Below the pieces are notes generated by a model. That model did no database searches. It worked only from the letters and a program-made list of their open reading frames with translations, and had not been told where the DNA came from. Positions 1 to 8,549 of a DNA stretch of 27,223 nucleotides are shown in pieces (the stretch's first letter is position 1; each line of letters starts with the position of its first letter). Origin of the DNA: an uncultured Clostridium sp. Lineage in GTDB: Bacteria; Bacillota; Clostridia; Clostridiales; Clostridiaceae. The DNA is taken from NCBI GenBank assembly GCA_934755305.1, contig CAKVLD010000041.1, forward strand, positions 1 through 27,223, written 5' to 3'. The translations under genes were made by a program, and so were the position numbers.

Positions 1-140
1 TCCATATATAGTGACTTGAGAGCAATCTTTAAAAGCATTTTTTTCTTATATAAGTTACTGTCTTATATACAGCAACATTTTCTAAATTGGTACAATTTGA
101 AAAATACAAACTTCCTACCGTCGCTAAATATCAACCCTTT

Positions 141-300
141 TTTATTTTAGCTATAACTTTCTCTCTTAAAGTTCTTTTTATAAAAAATGTTGTTACTTTT
201 TATTACAATCTCATAAATATTTATAATTAAGTATATAAACACTAGTATTTTAACTTTAAACTTATTTTTGTATTACTAATTAACAACATTTATCTTAAAA
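141..300. repeat. AT-rich dispersed repeat, copy R1 (left flank of Pho cluster)
   Basis: This stretch resembles 8617-8752 (R2). Both carry TATAACTTTC (152-161 here), then TCTTAA, then AAATGTTGTTA (185-195). The distance from the first to the third motif is exactly 33 bases in both copies. Each copy ends in the inverted form, here TAACAACATTT (281-291), so the element has inverted arms about 85 bases apart. No coding potential was seen. Bases 1-140 and 301-397 hold no feature I can support, apart from a C-rich patch near 366-388 with no good stem that might belong to the phoR 3' end. Confidence 0.55.
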
Positions 301-397
301 AGCATACTATATTCGCTCCTCCTATACATATGTCTGAAAAACTTCTAAATATCAAAAAAGGCAGCCCCCCAAAGGATGTCCACCCACTTTTCATAAA

Positions 398-1723
398 TTA
401 ATTTTCCTTAGAAAAAGTAACAATAAATTCACTACCTTTATTAAGTTCACTTTCCACCTTTATTCCAGCATCATGCTGAGCTAAAATATGTTTTACAATA
501 GCTAATCCTAACCCAGTTCCTCCTTTTACCTTAGATCTACTTTTATCCACTCTGTAAAATCTTTCAAAAATTCTTTCCTGATTGTCTTTTGAAATTCCTA
601 TTCCATTGTCCTTAACCCTTAAGACAACCTTATCATTATAATTAGTTACAAATACTTTTACTATCCCGTATTTATTATTGTATCTAATAGCATTATCACA
701 TAAATTATATACAAGCTCCTCTAAAAGTTGATTATTTCCCATAATAATAGAGGGACTTCCTTCTATATAAATGCTTACATCATTTCTTTTTGCATTTATC
801 TGCAAGCTATCTACACATTTTTTTGCTATTTCATATAAATCCACTTTACTTAAAGCATACTTTTTATTATTTGAATCAAGATGAGATAATTCAATAATAT
901 CATTAATTAAATTCAATAATCTATTAGCATTCTTATTAATTTGCCCTACAAATTTTTTAGTATCCTCTTCTGTAGTCATGCCATTTTCAATAAGCTCTGC
1001 ATAACCACATATAGAAGTTAATGGGGTTTTTAATTCATGAGATACATTTGCAGTAAAGTCTTGCCTCATTCTTGCAGATTTTAATATATCCTCATGTTGT
1101 TCTTTTATAGTATTTATAAAAGGTGTTAACTCTTTATAGACAGATATACTACCACAATGATCTATATCTCTTGCTATTTCCCCTATTGGCTTAATTATAT
1201 TTTTAGTAATTATATTAGAAGAAATTATACATAAAACAACTATAACAACTATAAGGCACCCTATTGAAGGACACACCTGCTTAAGCATGTTCCATATACT
1301 TATAGCCTCCTTAGCAATTCTAAGTACTGTATCATTATCAATAGCTACTGCATAATAAAATGTACTTTTCTCAAGAGTTTTCGACTTTCTTACACTTGAA
1401 CCTTCTCCTTTTTCGAAAGCTTTAAGTACTTCTGGACGATTTTTATGATTGTCCATCTCCCCTGCTTCAGCTAAACTATCAAATTCTACAATACCATCAG
1501 CCTTTACTACTGTTATCCTAACATTATCTTTCTTGCTAAATTCAATAATATTATCAGTTTCATAAGAACCATCTGTTGCTATAATAACATTACTTATTGT
1601 CTTTAAATTTTCTATAACTTCTCTTTCAAATAACTTATAAAATTCTATAACTGTTAAAGTTAAAGTAAAAAATATAATTACTATAGTCATCAAAATAAGT
1701 TGAATATTTAACTTTTTCTTCAT
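398..1723 (-). CDS. phoR: Phosphate sensor histidine kinase PhoR
   Basis: Membrane sensor kinase that pairs with the response regulator just upstream. The 441-residue protein has a membrane segment at about 8-28, an extracytoplasmic sensor region at about 30-150 and a second membrane segment at about 153-172. The kinase core follows: H box NVSHELKTP with the phosphorylated His at 229, N box DNAIRYN (342-349), G1 DNGIGI (372-377), and G2 GGTGLGL (401-407). The order matches PhoR/WalK-type kinases, and the link to phosphate comes from the phoB and pst neighbours. The ATG is preceded by AGAGGC. The gene lies 27 bases after phoB and is probably co-transcribed with it. A clear PAS domain between the second membrane segment and the H box is not obvious, and that stretch is short. 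Confidence 0.93.
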   Translation of the reverse strand: MKKKLNIQLILMTIVIIFFTLTLTVIEFYKLFEREVIENLKTISNVIIATDGSYETDNIIEFSKKDNVRITVVKADGIVEFDSLAEAGEMDNHKNRPEVLKAFEKGEGSSVRKSKTLEKSTFYYAVAIDNDTVLRIAKEAISIWNMLKQVCPSIGCLIVVIVVLCIISSNIITKNIIKPIGEIARDIDHCGSISVYKELTPFINTIKEQHEDILKSARMRQDFTANVSHELKTPLTSICGYAELIENGMTTEEDTKKFVGQINKNANRLLNLINDIIELSHLDSNNKKYALSKVDLYEIAKKCVDSLQINAKRNDVSIYIEGSPSIIMGNNQLLEELVYNLCDNAIRYNNKYGIVKVFVTNYNDKVVLRVKDNGIGISKDNQERIFERFYRVDKSRSKVKGGTGLGLAIVKHILAQHDAGIKVESELNKGSEFIVTFSKEN

Positions 1724-1750
1724 TTTTATGCCTCTTATCTTTCTTACTAT

Positions 1751-2422
1751 CTATTCAATAATATATCCCACATTTCTTATAGTTTTTATTCTAGTTCCTG
1801 ATTCTCCAAGCTTCTTTCTTATAGTTTTAATATGCATGTCTATAGTTCTAGATTCACCTTCAAAATCTGTTCCCCATACCTTTTGCATAATAACTTCTCT
1901 AGTCATAACTGTTCCCACATTACTGATTAATAATTTTAAAAGCTCATATTCCTTAAATGTAAATTCACATAATTTATTTTTTTCATATACTGAACGCTTT
2001 TTATCATCAATAAATATATCACCTAAATGTATATATTCTTCCTTGTTAATATCTGAACTCCTTCTTATCAAGGCCTTAACTCTTGAAATTAGCTCCATAA
2101 CCCCAAAAGGTTTAGTCATATAGTCATCACACCCTATATCTAGAGCTTTAACTTTATCTATCTCTGTTCCTTTAGCTGTAACCATTATAATAGGTACTTT
2201 TTTAGTACTTTGCATATTTCTAAGTTTTCGTATGATTTCAAGACCATCTTCGTCTGGTAACATTATATCTAACATAACTAAGTCTGGTACTTTTTCTGAT
2301 ATTTTTTTATAAAAATTCTTTGCACTTTCAAAAGAAGCTACTGTATAACCACTATTTTTTAAAGCAAAAGTCTCTATTTCACGGATATTTTCATCATCTT
2401 CTACTATATATATAAGGGACAT
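1751..2422 (-). CDS. phoB: OmpR-family response regulator PhoB/PhoP
   Basis: Transcription factor for the phosphate-starvation response, phosphorylated by PhoR. The 223-residue protein has a receiver domain (1-120) with acidic pocket D9/D10, phosphoacceptor D52 in LDIMLPDEDG, T82 and K104 in MTKPFG. A winged-helix DNA-binding domain (about 130-223) follows, ending in the typical RTIDMHIKTIRKKLG...RNVGYIIE pattern, written here only in part. The ATG has AGAAGGTGT six bases upstream. Pho-box-like repeats lie about 80-140 bases upstream, which suggests autoregulation. OmpR-family regulators are hard to tell apart from sequence alone, so the Pho assignment leans on the adjacent pst genes and these boxes. 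Confidence 0.93.
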   Translation of the reverse strand: MSLIYIVEDDENIREIETFALKNSGYTVASFESAKNFYKKISEKVPDLVMLDIMLPDEDGLEIIRKLRNMQSTKKVPIIMVTAKGTEIDKVKALDIGCDDYMTKPFGVMELISRVKALIRRSSDINKEEYIHLGDIFIDDKKRSVYEKNKLCEFTFKEYELLKLLISNVGTVMTREVIMQKVWGTDFEGESRTIDMHIKTIRKKLGESGTRIKTIRNVGYIIE

Positions 2423-2499
2423 TTTTACACCTTCTTAAATTTATTTAGTCTTTACATTAATATATCTATTATTTTTCCAAATTAATTGTACCTTTACTT

Positions 2500-2559
2500 T
2501 GTTAAATATCATCCTCTATTTTGTTAAATTTAATTCTCACTTTGTAAAATCTATGTAAA
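2500..2559 (-). promoter_or_regulatory. Pho-box array upstream of phoB
   Basis: On the minus strand four cores ending in ACA occur. TTTACA lies at 2554-2559 and 2543-2548, exactly 11 bases apart, and TTAACA lies at 2522-2527 and 2500-2505. The later steps are 21 and 22 bases, so all four cores sit on nearly the same helical face. Firmicute PhoP binds TT(A/T/C)ACA direct repeats with 11-base phasing. Calling these PhoB sites is inference from that known pattern and from the location. The first core directly abuts the inverted repeat that ends hcp. Confidence 0.6.
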
Positions 2560-2628
2560 AAGAGTAGGAATATAAAATTATTATATTTAAAGTAAATTCA
2601 AAACACATAATTTTATATTCCTACTCTT
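2560..2628 (-). terminator. 22-bp perfect inverted repeat after hcp, probable terminator
   Basis: Bases 2560-2581 and 2607-2628 are exact reverse complements (22 bp) around a 25-base AT-rich spacer. On the minus strand the stem ends in CCTACTC followed by TTTTT, and it starts 16 bases after the hcp stop codon, so it can end hcp transcription. The stem is longer, the loop larger and the arms more AT-rich than in a typical intrinsic terminator. The same T tract forms part of the first Pho-box core of phoB. Confidence 0.6.
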
Positions 2629-2644
2629 ATACCTTTAAAAATTT

Positions 2645-4327
2645 TTATTCATTATTTACACATTGTTTTAAGCAAGTCTTTAAGTCATCTTCTGGTGTAC
2701 TTATTAATCTTAAGCCAAATGTATCAACTAAATATTGAAGTACATTAGGGCTTAAGAATGCTGGAAGTGTTGGTCCTAAATAAATATTCTTTATTCCTAA
2801 AGATAATAAACCTAAAAGATCAGCTACTGCTTTTTGTTCATACCATGATAATACTATAGATAAAGGTAATCCATTTACACTAGTACCAAAAGCATCTGCA
2901 AGTGCTGTAGCAATTCTTATTGCTGAATAACAGTCGTTACATTGACCTACATCTAAAAGTCTTGGAAGTCCAGCAACAGTACCAAAGTCTAACTTATTAA
3001 ATCTATATTTACCACATGCTAAAGTAAGTATTACACAATCATCTGGTACTTGTTTTGCAAATTCAGTATAATAATTTCTACCTGGTCTTGCTCCATCACA
3101 TCCGCCTATTAAGAAGAAATGTCTTATTTCTCCATTCTTAACTGCATTAACAATAGTTTCTGCATTGCTTAATGTTGCATGATGACCAAAGCCTACTGTA
3201 ATTTCATGTGGTTCTTGATCTTCTTCAAATCCTCCAAGCTCTAACGCTTTTTCTATAATAGGAGTAAAATCTTTTTTACCATCTTTATCTTTCTCTATAA
3301 ACTTAACTCCATCCCATCCAACTACATTAGTAGTAAATATTCTGTCCTTATAAGTTTCTCTTGGTCTCATAAGACAATTTGTAGTCATAAGAATGCAACC
3401 TGGAATACCATCAAATTGTTTTTGTTGATCTTGCCATGCTCCACCATAATTTCCTACTAGATGTTCATATTTCTTTAATCCTGGATATCCATGACATGGA
3501 ATCATTTCACCATGAGTATATACATTAATTCCTTTTCCTTCAGTTTGCTCTAATAGCATTTCTAAATCTTTTAAATCGTGCCCTGAAACTATAATAAATG
3601 GACCTTTCTTAATATTTACATTTACTTGATGTGGTGAAGGATTATCATAAACTGTAGTATTAGCTTCATCTAGCTTTTTCATTACTGCTATAGCCATATC
3701 CCCAGTTCTCATAGTCCATCTAATTAATTCTTCTACATCTAAAGTATCATCTGTAGTTGCAGCTAGTGCTCTTATATAAAAATTATCTACTTGGTCATCA
3801 TAATAACCAAGTTCTCTTGCTTGATGTCCATAAGCACTTATTCCTTTAAGTCCATATACTATTGTTTGTCTTAAAGAACGAATATCTGGGTCAAGATCTT
3901 TATCATACATTATTCCTGCTTTTTTAGCATCTTCAAGCATTTCTGATAAATTACTACTTAAATCATATTTTGCATGATCTGTATCTGTATCAATTTTACC
4001 AACAGATTTTCTTAATGCTTCTTTAATCTTTTGAGATTCTTTTAGCATTTTTACATGGGCATCCCCATCAAAATTTACATTTGTTAAAGTTGTAAAAAGA
4101 GAATTTTCAATAAAACCGACTATTTTTTTATCTACATTTTCATCCTTCTCTAGTATTTTCATAGCATAACAACTGATTCCTTTGATTTGATATATTAACA
4201 AATCTTGGAGCGCTGCAATTTCTGGAGTCTTACCACATACCCCTATTTTAGTACATCCTTTTCCTCCAGCAGTTTGTTCACATTGGTAACAAAACATTGG
4301 GTATTCTAAATCCATGTTATTTTCCAC
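2645..4327 (-). CDS. hcp: Hybrid cluster protein (hydroxylamine reductase / NO reductase)
   Basis: Cytoplasmic Fe-S enzyme, also called prismane protein. The family carries a [4Fe-4S] and a hybrid 4Fe-2S-2O cluster and reduces hydroxylamine or nitric oxide. In the N-terminus, four cysteines follow C-X2-C-X8-C-X5-C (MFCYQCEQTAGGKGC then VCGK), the spacing of the class found in strict anaerobes. Hybrid-cluster ligand regions are visible in GEMIPCHGYP, TTNCLMRP, GGCDGARPG, TLACGKYRFN and VGQCNDCYSA. The open frame extends nine codons further to an ATG at 4354, but a near-perfect AGAGGAGGG (4335-4343) lies inside that extension. It sits seven bases before a GTG at 4325-4327, which I take as the start (560 residues). 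The gene follows phoU by about 110 bases on the same strand and precedes phoB, an unexpected place for a nitrosative-stress enzyme. Confidence 0.93.
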   Translation of the reverse strand: MENNMDLEYPMFCYQCEQTAGGKGCTKIGVCGKTPEIAALQDLLIYQIKGISCYAMKILEKDENVDKKIVGFIENSLFTTLTNVNFDGDAHVKMLKESQKIKEALRKSVGKIDTDTDHAKYDLSSNLSEMLEDAKKAGIMYDKDLDPDIRSLRQTIVYGLKGISAYGHQARELGYYDDQVDNFYIRALAATTDDTLDVEELIRWTMRTGDMAIAVMKKLDEANTTVYDNPSPHQVNVNIKKGPFIIVSGHDLKDLEMLLEQTEGKGINVYTHGEMIPCHGYPGLKKYEHLVGNYGGAWQDQQKQFDGIPGCILMTTNCLMRPRETYKDRIFTTNVVGWDGVKFIEKDKDGKKDFTPIIEKALELGGFEEDQEPHEITVGFGHHATLSNAETIVNAVKNGEIRHFFLIGGCDGARPGRNYYTEFAKQVPDDCVILTLACGKYRFNKLDFGTVAGLPRLLDVGQCNDCYSAIRIATALADAFGTSVNGLPLSIVLSWYEQKAVADLLGLLSLGIKNIYLGPTLPAFLSPNVLQYLVDTFGLRLISTPEDDLKTCLKQCVNNE

Positions 4328-4439
4328 AAGCAAACCCTCCTCTTTTGATTTCATACCCTATTATGTTTCCCTAACAATATTTTTATATTCATGTTTTATA
4401 TAAATCTATTTATTATTCATTTTACATAACATTTGATCC

Positions 4440-5081
4440 TTATTCATGTTTTCCTGTTACAGAAAATATAACCCACTCTGCAATATTAGTTGAATGATCT
4501 CCAATTCTCTCAAAATACTTAGCAATCATCAAAAGATTTGCAGCCTCTTCACCAGTTTCAACTTTTTCACTCATTAATTCAATTAATTCTTTCTTAATAG
4601 ATAAGAAAAGTGAGTCCACCACATCATCATGCTTAATTACTTCTCTAGCTAAATCTAAATCTTCCTTAACAAAAGCTTCTAGACTTTGCATAACCATTAA
4701 CATACTTTCCTTTGCTACTTCTTGTAACTCATCTAATTTTTCTGCACTATTCTTCTTAATTAATCTTAAAGTTACTTCACATATATCAGCTGCTTGATCA
4801 CCTATTCTCTCCATATCAGTTATCATCTTTAAAGTAGCTAGTACATTTCTCAAATCCTTTGCTACAGGCTGTTGTTTAAGTAAAACTTGTAAACATAACC
4901 TCTCAATCTTTTTCTCTTTTTCATTTACTTTAAAATCAGATGTTATTACAGATTCTAAAACTTCTTTATCTTTATTTACTACTCCTTTTATGGCTATCCT
5001 TACAGATTCCTTAATAAGTTCACCCATTTTAATAAGTTCATTATTAATTTCCTTTAATTGCTTTTCAAACACAGTTCTCAT
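4440..5081 (-). CDS. phoU: Phosphate transport regulator PhoU
   Basis: Cytoplasmic helical protein that links the Pst transporter to PhoR and represses signalling when phosphate is plentiful. About 213 residues form two tandem three-helix PhoU repeats (about 10-110 and 115-205). Both contain the metal-binding signature: ITDMERIGDQAADI in the first half and AKYFERIGDHSTNI in the second. The ATG at 5079-5081 gives the family-typical MRTVFEKQ start. An in-frame TTG two codons upstream (5085-5087) overlaps the pstB stop and is five bases from the GGGAGG at 5093-5098, so it may be the true start. It is the last gene of the pst operon proper, and its position is standard for Firmicutes. Confidence 0.92.
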   Translation of the reverse strand: MRTVFEKQLKEINNELIKMGELIKESVRIAIKGVVNKDKEVLESVITSDFKVNEKEKKIERLCLQVLLKQQPVAKDLRNVLATLKMITDMERIGDQAADICEVTLRLIKKNSAEKLDELQEVAKESMLMVMQSLEAFVKEDLDLAREVIKHDDVVDSLFLSIKKELIELMSEKVETGEEAANLLMIAKYFERIGDHSTNIAEWVIFSVTGKHE

Positions 5082-5083
5082 TA

Positions 5084-5833
5084 TCAACCAAACCTCCCTG
5101 TTATATAATCCTCAGTCCTTTTATCCTTTGGCATAGAGAATATTTTTTCAGTATCATCATATTCCACTATTTCACCATGTAAGAAAAATGCTGTTTTATC
5201 AGATACTCTAGTAGCTTGTTGCATATTATGAGTAACCATTATAATAGTATATTTTTTCTTAAGTTCTACTACTAAATCCTCAATCTTAGAAGTAGAAATA
5301 GGATCTAGTGCTGATGTAGGTTCATCCATTAATATTACTTCTGGTTCTACTGCTAGTGCTCTAGCAATACAAAGTCTTTGTTGTTGTCCACCTGATAATC
5401 CTAATGCACTTTTCTTTAATCTATCTTTAACCTCATCCCATATAGCTGCATCCTTTAATGATTTTTCAACTATTTGATCTAATTTTTCTTTTGAACGTAT
5501 TCCATGTGTTCTTGGTCCAAAGGCTATATTGTCATAAATGCTCATTGGAAATGGATTTGGTTTTTGAAATACCATTCCCACCCTTTTTCTTAAGTGATTT
5601 ATATTCATATCACCATATATATCTTCTCCATCTAAAGTTACTTTTCCTGTAATCTTACATCCTTCAACTAAATCATTCATACGATTTAATGACTTTAAGA
5701 ATGTTGATTTACCACAACCTGATGGCCCTATAAATGCTGTAATTTTATTTTCTGGTATAACTATATTAATATTTTTTAATGCTTTAAATTCCTTATAGTA
5801 TAAATCAAGATTTTCAATTATAAACTTATCCAT
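5084..5833 (-). CDS. pstB: Phosphate ABC transporter ATPase PstB
   Basis: ATPase that powers high-affinity phosphate import through PstA and PstC. The 249-residue protein has all ABC motifs: Walker A GPSGCGKST (about 36-44), the Q-loop VFQKPNPFPMS typical of PstB, signature LSGGQQQRLCIARALA, Walker B VILMDEPTSALDP, and H-loop VTHNM. Length and motifs match full-size PstB. The ATG lies five bases after the pstA stop, with AAAGG and AGG upstream, so translation is probably coupled. The stop overlaps the possible upstream start of phoU. Confidence 0.96.
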   Translation of the reverse strand: MDKFIIENLDLYYKEFKALKNINIVIPENKITAFIGPSGCGKSTFLKSLNRMNDLVEGCKITGKVTLDGEDIYGDMNINHLRKRVGMVFQKPNPFPMSIYDNIAFGPRTHGIRSKEKLDQIVEKSLKDAAIWDEVKDRLKKSALGLSGGQQQRLCIARALAVEPEVILMDEPTSALDPISTSKIEDLVVELKKKYTIIMVTHNMQQATRVSDKTAFFLHGEIVEYDDTEKIFSMPKDKRTEDYITGRFG

Positions 5834-5838
5834 AACCT

Positions 5839-6708
5839 TTATTGTCCTTTCGTAACTTTTCTAGCAATACATGCTGAAATCCAATTAATAATCATTACTA
5901 TCACTAATAATACTACTGCTGTAGCATAAGCTTCATTCATGTGTAACCCTTCACTAGCAAGGTTGTACATATGAACTGATAAAGTTCTTCCTGATGAAAA
6001 TAGATCTTCAGGTAAAGTTGCTACAGTTCCTGATGTATAAATAAGAGCTGCCGTTTCCCCTACTATTCTTCCTATAGCTAATATAACCCCTGACAAAATT
6101 CCAGGTACTGCTGCTGGAAGTACTATTCTAAATACCGTTCTAAGTCTTCCTGCTCCAAGTCCAAAACTCCCTTCTCTATAGGAATCTGGAACTGCTAGTA
6201 AGGCTTCTTCTGTTGTTCTCATAATTACTGGTAATACCATAATAGAAAGAGTAAAGGCTCCTGCCAAAATAGAATATCCAAACCCAAGGCTAGTTACAAA
6301 GAATAACATCCCAAATAATCCATATACAATAGATGGTATCCCTGATAAAGTTTCTGCTGTAACTCTTATTATTCCAACTAGTTTATTTCCCTTCTTTGCA
6401 TACTCAACTAAATATATAGCTGAAAATATTCCAAGAGGAACTGATATTAATAAAGCAAGTCCAGTTACAATAAATGTATTAAATATTGCTGGCATCATAG
6501 ATACGTTTTCTGAAGTATAGGTCCAAGAAAATAAGTCTATTGATAAATGTGGAATCCCTTTTATTAAAATATATCCTATAAGAAATCCTAAAACCCCAAC
6601 AGTCAATGCTGCTGATAGAATTACTAAAAGAAATAATATAAAAGACATAGGTGTATCTTTATAAGCTTTTAGTCTTTGCTTAATACTTTGTTTATTTATT
6701 CCATCCAC
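5839..6708 (-). CDS. pstA: Phosphate ABC transporter permease PstA
   Basis: One of the two membrane subunits of the phosphate importer. The 289 residues form about six membrane helices. The cytoplasmic EAA loop (SYREGSFGLGAGRLRTV then FRIVLPAAVPGI) contacts PstB. The start is GTG at 6706-6708 and overlaps the pstC stop by one base (TAGTG). AGGAGGG seven bases upstream lies inside the pstC 3' end, so the two genes are tightly coupled. No anomalies were seen. Confidence 0.95.
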   Translation of the reverse strand: MDGINKQSIKQRLKAYKDTPMSFILFLLVILSAALTVGVLGFLIGYILIKGIPHLSIDLFSWTYTSENVSMMPAIFNTFIVTGLALLISVPLGIFSAIYLVEYAKKGNKLVGIIRVTAETLSGIPSIVYGLFGMLFFVTSLGFGYSILAGAFTLSIMVLPVIMRTTEEALLAVPDSYREGSFGLGAGRLRTVFRIVLPAAVPGILSGVILAIGRIVGETAALIYTSGTVATLPEDLFSSGRTLSVHMYNLASEGLHMNEAYATAVVLLVIVMIINWISACIARKVTKGQ

Positions 6709-7556
6709 TATTTTTCCCTCCTTTTAATAAGTGAAAATGTAAGGTTAATAATAAGAATAAATACAAATAATACTACTGCTGTAGCTATTAATGCTTCTCT
6801 ATGCAAATCTGCAGCATACCCCATTTCTATTACAATATTAGCTGTAAGAGTTCTAACCCCTTTTAATAGATTCGTTGGTATTCTTGCTTGATTTCCAGCA
6901 ACCATTATTACTGCCATTGTTTCACCTATAGCTCTACCAAGGCCTAAAATTACTCCTGCAAGTATCCCTGACTTTGCTGCTGGAAGCATTGCTAAAAAAA
7001 TACTTCTTTCATGATTTGCACCAAGTGCTAATGCTCCTTCATAATAAGTTTCTGGTACTGCTCTTATTGCGGATTCTGAAACTGTTATTATTGTAGGTAA
7101 AATCATTATTCCTAATAATATAGAAGCTGTTAATATACTGCTTCCATTTCCCCCAAATATATCACTTATTAATGGCACTATAACTACTAGTCCAAAAAAA
7201 CCATAAATAACTGACGGAATACCAGCCATAAGTTCAATCATTGGCTTTAAGAATTTATATAATTTTTTAGGACAAAACTTTGCCATAAATACTGCTGTAA
7301 ATATTCCTATAGGAACCCCAAAAATACAAGCACCTGCTGTTACATATATACTTCCAAGTATCATTGGCATTATTCCAAAAACCTCATTACTTGGTGCCCA
7401 ATTTACTCCTGTTAAAAAATTAAATACTCCTATTTTCTTCATAGCAGGAATTCCATTTGCAAAAAGGAAAACACATATAATAACAACAGCTAGTATTGAT
7501 GCACATGCAGCTAATAAAAATACACCTTCCATAATCTTTTCTTTATATTTCTTCAT
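6708..7556 (-). CDS. pstC: Phosphate ABC transporter permease PstC
   Basis: Partner membrane subunit of PstA. Its roughly 282 residues contain about six membrane helices and the EAA loop TYYEGALALGANHERSI then FLAMLPAAKSGI. The longest frame starts with ATG at 7560-7562, but AAGGAG ends only one base before that codon. The next in-frame ATG (7554-7556) has a normal seven-base spacing and is chosen. The gene is separated from pstS by about 76 bases that hold a hairpin. Confidence 0.95.
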   Translation of the reverse strand: MKKYKEKIMEGVFLLAACASILAVVIICVFLFANGIPAMKKIGVFNFLTGVNWAPSNEVFGIMPMILGSIYVTAGACIFGVPIGIFTAVFMAKFCPKKLYKFLKPMIELMAGIPSVIYGFFGLVVIVPLISDIFGGNGSSILTASILLGIMILPTIITVSESAIRAVPETYYEGALALGANHERSIFLAMLPAAKSGILAGVILGLGRAIGETMAVIMVAGNQARIPTNLLKGVRTLTANIVIEMGYAADLHREALIATAVVLFVFILIINLTFSLIKRREK

Positions 7557-7579
7557 AGTCATTCTCCTTAAGGATTAGA

Positions 7580-7613
7580 ATGTATCAAGGCTCTCCCTAA
7601 GTTCTTGATACAT
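7580..7613 (-). promoter_or_regulatory. Hairpin between pstS and pstC
   Basis: ATGTATCAAG (7580-7589) and CTTGATACAT (7604-7613) form a perfect 10-bp stem with a 14-base loop. On the minus strand no T run follows, only the pstC leader and its RBS, so this is not a standard terminator. Hairpins of this kind after the first gene of binding-protein operons often protect the upstream mRNA and raise PstS relative to the permease. That role is inference here. Confidence 0.5.
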
Positions 7614-7632
7614 CCTGTATAATTTATAATAA

Positions 7633-8496
7633 TTACTTCTTATTTACTTCTTCCCAAGTTTTAGTTTCACCTGTGTAAATATTCTTTACATCATCACTTG
7701 AAAGCTCATTTACATCATTATCAGTGTTTACTATTACAGCAATTCCATCTAAAGCTATTGCTACTTCTTTAAGTCCTGAATTTTTTTCGCTATCTTTTAA
7801 TTCTCTTGATGCCATACCTATATCACATAAACCATCTGCTGTTGCTGACATTCCTGTAGTAGAATCTGATGTTTGAATTTCAATTGTTGCATTTGTATTT
7901 ACTTTTAAATAAGCTTCTTTTAATTTCTCCATTACAGGTGATACTGAAGAAGAACCTGCTACTACTATTTTTCCTGATGGCTTTGTACTAGTATAATCAG
8001 TACCTCCATTTTCTGATATGTAGCCATTATCTTCTACTATCTTTTGTCCATCTTTACTTAATATATAGTTAATAAAATCTTTAGCTACTTCGCTTACCTC
8101 CCCTTTAGTTGCTATATTAAATGGTCTTGAAATTTTGTAACTTCCATTTTTAACATTGTCTGCTGTTGCCTTGACACCATCAATTTCTAATCCTTTTACT
8201 CTATTATCTAAAACTCCAAGTGAAATATATCCTATAGCATTTTCATCTCCTTGAACTGTACTTATCATAACTGATGTACTATTGGTTATACTTGCTTCTT
8301 GTGTTGTTTTGTCTATTTTCTTACCATTTGAATCTTTCTCTTCAATACCAAATAACTCCACGAAAGCGCCTCTAGTTCCTGATCCATCTTCTCTTGATAC
8401 TACTGTAATATCTTTACTAGAGCTTGCCCCTCCACAACCTGTTAACATAAGACCTGTTATTGTAGTAGTTAATACTGTTATAAAAAATTTTTTCAT
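7633..8496 (-). CDS. pstS: Circularly permuted PstS-like phosphate-binding lipoprotein
   Basis: Extracellular lipoprotein that captures phosphate for PstCAB. Residues 1-20 are a lipoprotein signal with lipobox LTGC (lipidated C21). In canonical PstS the segment with AGSSSV, STTG and DIGMASREL comes first, ends near TWEEV, and is followed by ITVVSREDGSGTR. Here the order is reversed. The mature protein begins with ITVVSREDGSGTR (30-42), runs through GYISLG and SRPFNIATKG to about 160, crosses a linker (161-174), and only then has GKIVVAGSSSVSP (175-187), SDSTTGM (210-216), DIGMASREL (225-233) and a final TGETKTWEEV. All phosphate-contact motifs are present, so the fold can be complete with new termini between the two halves. 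The ATG has GGAGGAG upstream, and Pho boxes precede the gene. The permutation is read directly from the order; function is inferred from family and operon. Confidence 0.9.
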   Translation of the reverse strand: MKKFFITVLTTTITGLMLTGCGGASSSKDITVVSREDGSGTRGAFVELFGIEEKDSNGKKIDKTTQEASITNSTSVMISTVQGDENAIGYISLGVLDNRVKGLEIDGVKATADNVKNGSYKISRPFNIATKGEVSEVAKDFINYILSKDGQKIVEDNGYISENGGTDYTSTKPSGKIVVAGSSSVSPVMEKLKEAYLKVNTNATIEIQTSDSTTGMSATADGLCDIGMASRELKDSEKNSGLKEVAIALDGIAVIVNTDNDVNELSSDDVKNIYTGETKTWEEVNKK

Positions 8497-8549
8497 TAAT
8501 TTCTCCTCCAGATTTAAAAATCTTAATTAATTCCTTTTACAATTTTTAG

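Noticed and set aside
141..300. R1/R2 as insertion-sequence ends
   Set aside because: No transposase is present and no target-site duplication could be identified; only the repeat call is kept.
366..388. phoR terminator in the C-rich patch
   Set aside because: On the minus strand a G-rich run leads to TTTTTT, but no stem longer than about three pairs could be drawn.
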